Origin: Pedobacter gandavensis
GTDB lineage: Bacteria > Bacteroidota > Bacteroidia > Sphingobacteriales > Sphingobacteriaceae
Reading direction: 5' to 3'
DNA length: 64,000 nucleotides
Assembly: GCF_014172405.1 (NCBI RefSeq)
Contig: NZ_WNXC01000009.1
Location: 1-64,000 of the forward strand
The notes beneath the pieces are model-generated. The model ran no database searches. It had not been told where the DNA came from and worked only from the letters and a program-made list of their open reading frames with translations. Position numbers and translations under genes: made by a program. Shown here one piece after another: positions 60,171-64,000 of this stretch. Positions within the stretch are counted from its first letter, which is position 1, and every line of letters starts with the position of its first letter.

Positions 60171-60795
60171 TCAGCCAGAATCGAGAATTGTGATCATTGA
60201 AGATGATCAGACCATCAGGGAAGGATATGCTTATTTAATTAACCATACTTCTCCTTATCAGGTGGTGGCTACCTATCCTTCCTTTGACGCTGCAAAACAT
60301 AAAATCAGTAAAGACCAACCTGATGTCATCATTCTGGACATTCAGCTTCCAGGTACCAATGGCATTGATGCACTTCCATTATTGAAGAAGCTATTACCAC
60401 AGGTTTACATCATCATGCTGACTGTTTATGAAACAGAAAAGACCATTCTTGATGCCCTGGCAAACGGAGCATCCGGCTATTTCACTAAAAACACCCCTAC
60501 TGCTAAATTAATTGAGGCGATTAAGGATGTACTGAATGGTGGTGGCCCTATGAGCCCGGATGTTGCCAAAACCGTGATTCTTTCCTTACAAAAGAACCAG
60601 GATAGTCCACTTACCAAAAGAGAGACACAAATCCTGGAGCTAATCACCATCGGAAAAGATCGAGGACAAATCGCCAAGGAACTTTTCATTGAAATAGAAA
60701 CGGTAAAGACACATACCAAGAACATCTATACCAAGCTAGATGTAAATTCCAAAGCGGAAGCCATACAGGTGGCAAAAGATAAAAGACTGGTGTAA
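60163..60795 (+). CDS. LuxR/NarL-family response regulator
   Basis: 210 residues. Receiver domain: VIIEDDQTIREGYA at the start and Asp59 in DVIILDIQLPGTNG, with the later Lys in FTKNTPT. Output domain: TKRETQILELITIGKDRGQIA and ELFIEIETVKTHTKNIYTKL. It overlaps the kinase gene by 8 nt and is its cognate regulator. A likely target is the CCCCTTAAGGGG-type palindrome before the kinase gene. Confidence 0.95.
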   Translation: MYSQPESRIVIIEDDQTIREGYAYLINHTSPYQVVATYPSFDAAKHKISKDQPDVIILDIQLPGTNGIDALPLLKKLLPQVYIIMLTVYETEKTILDALANGASGYFTKNTPTAKLIEAIKDVLNGGGPMSPDVAKTVILSLQKNQDSPLTKRETQILELITIGKDRGQIAKELFIEIETVKTHTKNIYTKLDVNSKAEAIQVAKDKRLV

Positions 60796-60809
60796 ACATT
60801 ATTAAAAAT

Positions 60810-60846
60810 AAAGCGGCCGCATCCTTTTTGAAGATACGGCCGCTTT
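60810..60846. terminator. Terminator between the response regulator and lipoprotein genes
   Basis: AAAGCGGCCG at 60810-60819 pairs perfectly with CGGCCGCTTT at 60837-60846. The T run is on the minus side, so it serves the lipoprotein gene best. Confidence 0.85.
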
Positions 60847-60895
60847 ACGGTATTAAAGGAAACGTTATTCTCGATTTCCAATATGGGTTTACAAC

Positions 60896-61516
60896 TTATT
60901 CTTTTAATTCCTTAGTGGAAAAGCTATTTCCATTTAACTGGTATTGCAACATTTTCACTTTACCTGCTTTATTGGTCGTATCCTTATCATCCAACACCGG
61001 AACAGAGCGGAACAGGTCTCCATTTTTAATGATAAATTTATCACCTCCTGCATAATTCTTCTTGATTGAAGAACTTAGTGGGGGGAAGTTAATCTTTCTA
61101 AACTCTCCACCTGCATATTCATATACATTCAGATCCAGGACATTTTTCTTACTGAGCAACTCAATATAAATTTCTGGGTTACCATCGTTATCGAGGTCCA
61201 TATTCCAGGCATCTGTAATGATTCCCTTGCGTTCATTGGAAAGAGATTTATAATTATTTTTCAGCGTATCTGACAACAAGATCAAGTATCCGCCTACGCT
61301 ATCCACTCCTTTTCCCCAGCTGACTACTTCAAAGTTAACACCCGGACGGATAGCAATATCCTTGTAAAACGGAAACTGACCTTTTTTAGCTTCTGCTGGA
61401 TTGGGTGTTGTCGATTGAGCAGTCATCTTTTCGGAAGCACTCTCTCTGCAAGCTGCGAATAAAAGTAGCCCTGCAAATAACAGGGGTAACTTTGAGAAAT
61501 ATTTACCTGGTTTCAT
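60896..61516 (-). CDS. Secreted lipoprotein with a calcium-binding-like loop
   Basis: 206 residues. The lipobox LLFAACRE places the lipid-anchored Cys at residue 23. The mature domain holds MDLDNDGNPEIYIEL, a DxDxDG-type loop as in VCBS/FG-GAP repeats and in PliI-type lysozyme inhibitors. GKGVDSVGGYLILLSD and the beta-rich end fit a single small beta-barrel or propeller blade. A PliI-type role is only a possibility. It is located 37 nt after the GH20 gene on the same strand and could be co-transcribed with it. Confidence 0.72.
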   Translation of the reverse strand: MKPGKYFSKLPLLFAGLLLFAACRESASEKMTAQSTTPNPAEAKKGQFPFYKDIAIRPGVNFEVVSWGKGVDSVGGYLILLSDTLKNNYKSLSNERKGIITDAWNMDLDNDGNPEIYIELLSKKNVLDLNVYEYAGGEFRKINFPPLSSSIKKNYAGGDKFIIKNGDLFRSVPVLDDKDTTNKAGKVKMLQYQLNGNSFSTKELKE

Positions 61517-61553
61517 TTATATATTTGTTATGCAATGTGTTTCGTTCTGCAAC

Positions 61554-63455
61554 CTATTTCGCTACTACATCTGCCGCACCATTGTTTAAAATGGTTTCTG
61601 TGACCACACTTTGTTTACCTGATGGCGTAATTACGATGGTTTTCAAGGTGCGCTTCTCTCCTTTAGGAACGATAACTTTCATTCCCTTAGTATACAAGTT
61701 TGCAGCAGAAGATGGACGGGTAAGGTCTAAAGTATAGTAAATTTTAGCTCCTGGCATTGGTGCTGTTAAGTCGATGCTGATGGTTTCACCGGTCAGTACT
61801 TTCTCATTTAAACCTAGTGGCGTAGGCACCCAGTAGTTCGTACCTGTTTTATCTAATCTTGCTAAATGTACAGGAAGACGTTCTTCAGAGAAGTTTTTCA
61901 AGTCTTTACGCTCAGGTTGTGTCCATGCAATTTCCGCCAGAGAGAAAATCCTTGGCATAATCATGTACTCTACTTTCGCAGGAGTCTCAATATATTCTGT
62001 CCATAAGTTTGCCTGTACACCGATCACATATTTCTGTTGCGCTGCAGTCAATTCTGTTGGCATTGGATCATAGTTATAAACCTTAGTATAATTAGAGAAA
62101 CCGCCAATATTTGTTGGTTCATCTTTAGTTTCAGATTGTTTATGGTCAAAATAAAGACCACCACCATTAGGTGTCATGATCACATCATGGCTTTGTTGAG
62201 CCGCAGCGATACCACCCTGAGTACCTCTCCAAGACATTACTGTAGCATCCGGTGCTAAACCACCTTCTAAGATTTCGTCCCATCCAATGATTCTACGTCC
62301 TTTTGAATTGACATGTTTTTCAATTCTCTGGATGAAATAACTTTGCAATCCATGCTCATCTTTTAAGTTCAGATCTTTAATCATTTTCTGACAGAAGGCA
62401 CTTTCTTTCCAGTATTCTTTTGGACATTCATCGCCACCAACGTGGATATATTTTGAAGGGAATAAAGCGATTACTTCATCTAAAACATTCTCCAGGAATT
62501 TGAAAGTATTGTCATTAGGTACAAAAACATCATCAAATACACCGAATGTTTGTTGTACCTGCTTTCCTTTTCTGCTACCAGACCAAGGCGTCTTTGGATC
62601 TACAAAAGTATCTCTTTCCGGGAAGCAGCTCAACTCAGGATAAGCAGCAATTGCTGCAGAAGCATGACCAGGAAGCTCAATTTCAGGAACCACATTGATG
62701 AACCTTGCCGCAGCATAGGCAATCACGTCTTTCACTTCATCTTGTGTGTAGTAACCTTTGTATTCTGTATTGTCAGTAGCTACACCAGGGTGATGTCCAA
62801 TAATGGTTCCATTTCTCTTGCTACCAACTTCTGTTAATCTTGGGTATTTTTTAATCTCAATTCTCCAACCCTGATCATCGGTTAAATGCCAGTGGAAATT
62901 GTTCATTTTATAGTCAGACATCACGTCGATATATTTTTTAACCAGTGCTACCGGATACATATGACGGGATACATCCAAGTGCATTCCTCTGTATTTGAAA
63001 CGTGGATAGTCATTAATCTGAGCAGTAGAGATCAATATCTGGTTGTTTGCTTTTTCAGGCATCAACTGCATCATAGATTTCAATCCATAAAACAAGCCGG
63101 CATCTGTACCCACTATCGTGATCTTTTTATCGGTGATATCGATTTTATAACCTTCAGCAGGTAATTTATCGGCACCTACAGAAGTCAGGATGATTGCTCT
63201 TTCGTTTGCTGTTGCAGCTTTTGCAGCTCTCAATGCAAATCCTGCTTTATTTGCTACAAAGGCATTGAGCAAATCTGCCATTCTAGCGTTTTTTGGTTCA
63301 TTAGAGATTAAAACTACCGTTTTATCTAGTTTAAAGTTACCATTAGACTTCTTTACAGATACCGGAGCGGGAATGATGCCCATGTTCTGATCCTGCTGCG
63401 CAGAAGCTTCTATTGCAATAAATGCCAACAGTGCAATTGTAAATAATTTCTTCAT
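61554..63455 (-). CDS. Secreted beta-N-acetylhexosaminidase, family GH20 (second copy)
   Basis: 633 residues. The signal peptide is MKKLFTIALLAFIAIEASAQ. GH20b-like N-terminal domain (about 25-145), TIM barrel with FKYRGMHLDVSRHMYPVA, NNFHWHLTDDQGWRIE and YIHVGGDECPKEYW (Asp-Glu near 342-343), and an FN3-type C-terminal domain. It resembles the GH20 at 10543-12381 but is clearly different in the substrate loops, so it is a distant paralogue rather than a duplicate. It removes terminal GlcNAc or GalNAc from chitobiose or glycoprotein glycans. Confidence 0.95.
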   Translation of the reverse strand: MKKLFTIALLAFIAIEASAQQDQNMGIIPAPVSVKKSNGNFKLDKTVVLISNEPKNARMADLLNAFVANKAGFALRAAKAATANERAIILTSVGADKLPAEGYKIDITDKKITIVGTDAGLFYGLKSMMQLMPEKANNQILISTAQINDYPRFKYRGMHLDVSRHMYPVALVKKYIDVMSDYKMNNFHWHLTDDQGWRIEIKKYPRLTEVGSKRNGTIIGHHPGVATDNTEYKGYYTQDEVKDVIAYAAARFINVVPEIELPGHASAAIAAYPELSCFPERDTFVDPKTPWSGSRKGKQVQQTFGVFDDVFVPNDNTFKFLENVLDEVIALFPSKYIHVGGDECPKEYWKESAFCQKMIKDLNLKDEHGLQSYFIQRIEKHVNSKGRRIIGWDEILEGGLAPDATVMSWRGTQGGIAAAQQSHDVIMTPNGGGLYFDHKQSETKDEPTNIGGFSNYTKVYNYDPMPTELTAAQQKYVIGVQANLWTEYIETPAKVEYMIMPRIFSLAEIAWTQPERKDLKNFSEERLPVHLARLDKTGTNYWVPTPLGLNEKVLTGETISIDLTAPMPGAKIYYTLDLTRPSSAANLYTKGMKVIVPKGEKRTLKTIVITPSGKQSVVTETILNNGAADVVAK

Positions 63456-63587
63456 TTGTTTTCTTGTGTGTTTTTTAGTTTGGTTAAAACCGGAAAAATT
63501 TCTAGTATTTCAGCTTACTGAACATTGATTTCCTTCCAATTAGTCTTTAAATTGAATGCACAAGATAAAAAAAACCTTTGATACTTA

Positions 63588-63619
63588 AAAAGGCGGAATT
63601 CTTACGAATCCCGCCTTTT
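63588..63619 (-). terminator. Terminator of trxB
   Basis: AAAAGGCGG at 63588-63596 pairs with CCGCCTTTT at 63611-63619; an inner ATTC/GAAT stem is also present, and on the minus strand a five-T run follows. Confidence 0.85.
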
Positions 63620-63638
63620 CAATAAGGTTTATAATCGA

Positions 63639-64000
63639 TTAAGATAAAACTTTTACTTCATCTTCTTTCGCAGCCAGGTAACGTTCTGCATCTAGAGCAG
63701 CCATACATCCTGAACCTGCGGCAGTTACCGCCTGACGGTAATAATGATCCTGAACATCACCAGCAGCAAAAACACCTTCTACATTTGTTTTTGTTGATCC
63801 TGGAATGGTTTTCAGATAGCCTGTTTCGTCCATTTCTAACCAGCCTTTGAAGATATCTGTGTTTGGTTTATGACCAATAGCCACGAAGAAACCATCTACA
63901 GCGATCTCTGATTCTACATTAGTTTGATTGTTCAATACTTTTACGGCAGTTACATTTTTACCGTTACCTAAAATTTCCAGCGTTTCTGTATGGTAAACCA
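63639..64000 (-). CDS. trxB: Thioredoxin-disulfide reductase, C-terminal part (5' end beyond window)
   Basis: About 120 C-terminal residues are visible, in an open frame to the window edge. GFFVAIGHKPNTDIFKG and TNVEGVFAAGDVQDHYYRQA with the end GSGCMAALDAERYLA are typical of bacterial TrxB. The CxxC redox site and the NADPH motif lie outside the window. The enzyme reduces thioredoxin with NADPH. Confidence 0.93.
   Translation of the reverse strand, partial: VYHTETLEILGNGKNVTAVKVLNNQTNVESEIAVDGFFVAIGHKPNTDIFKGWLEMDETGYLKTIPGSTKTNVEGVFAAGDVQDHYYRQAVTAAGSGCMAALDAERYLAAKEDEVKVLS

Noticed and set aside
57252..60795. Hybrid two-component system of the Bacteroides PUL type
   Set aside because: The propeller kinase has no receiver and no AraC HTH fused; the kinase core is NarL-type with a separate LuxR regulator.
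61554..63455. Recent duplication of the two GH20 genes
   Set aside because: The two proteins share only the family motifs; loops, lengths and C-terminal regions differ, so they are distant paralogues.

Overview
The window looks like chromosomal DNA of a Bacteroidota bacterium of the family Sphingobacteriaceae, most likely Pedobacter or a close relative. This rests on the AT-rich composition, a SusC/SusD pair, a CHU_C-type (type IX secretion) C-terminal domain, TAnnTTTG promoter boxes, glycosidases with signal peptides, and an NarL-type sensor kinase with a beta-propeller sensor. No tRNA, rRNA, CRISPR array, insertion sequence or recognisable prophage was seen. The first and last genes are cut by the window edges.

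Layout. 1-7505 (minus): two very large secreted proteins built from phage-tail-fibre-like repeats, behind a leader of about 290 nt. 8280-14019 (minus): an operon of three secreted glycosidases (GH29 fucosidase, GH20 hexosaminidase, GH36-like enzyme); the last carries an in-frame palindromic element just after its signal peptide. 14145-14762: a fatty acid hydroxylase. 14984-17586 (plus): a probable quinone/aromatic detoxification operon (ring-cleaving VOC dioxygenase, esterase, pirin, degenerate receiver). 17692-22228 (plus): polyphosphate glucokinase with the whole oxidative pentose phosphate branch (gnd, zwf, pgl). 22729-26790 (plus): three secreted Ig-like/CHU_C surface proteins. 26884-31386 (minus): SusD and SusC.

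31743-37230 (plus) is the most interesting region. It is a tight seven-gene biosynthetic operon: FAD oxidoreductase, methyltransferase, type III polyketide synthase, FabZ-like dehydratase, ketoacyl synthase, acyl carrier protein and phosphopantetheinyl transferase. It resembles the Streptomyces srsABC phenolic-lipid logic, but with its own acyl-supply module. It is divergent from susCD across a 356-bp region that contains a strong dyad.

37234-41183 (minus): ppx and ppk1, with a histone-H1-like AT-hook protein upstream. The polyphosphate kinase, exopolyphosphatase and polyphosphate glucokinase together make polyphosphate a theme of this window. 41335-54148: housekeeping and transport genes (YajQ, GNAT, a conserved unknown, a duplicated ABC ATPase, MscS, RNase R, polyprenyl synthase, a kinase-like protein without an ATPase domain, an XRE regulator, L27, L21, a DAACS symporter). 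54296-64000: a sigma/anti-sigma pair, an NTF2-like protein, an AraC regulator, a propeller-sensor kinase/response-regulator pair with an elaborate promoter region, a lipoprotein, a second GH20 enzyme and the 3' part of trxB. Many convergent gene pairs are separated by clear hairpin terminators.
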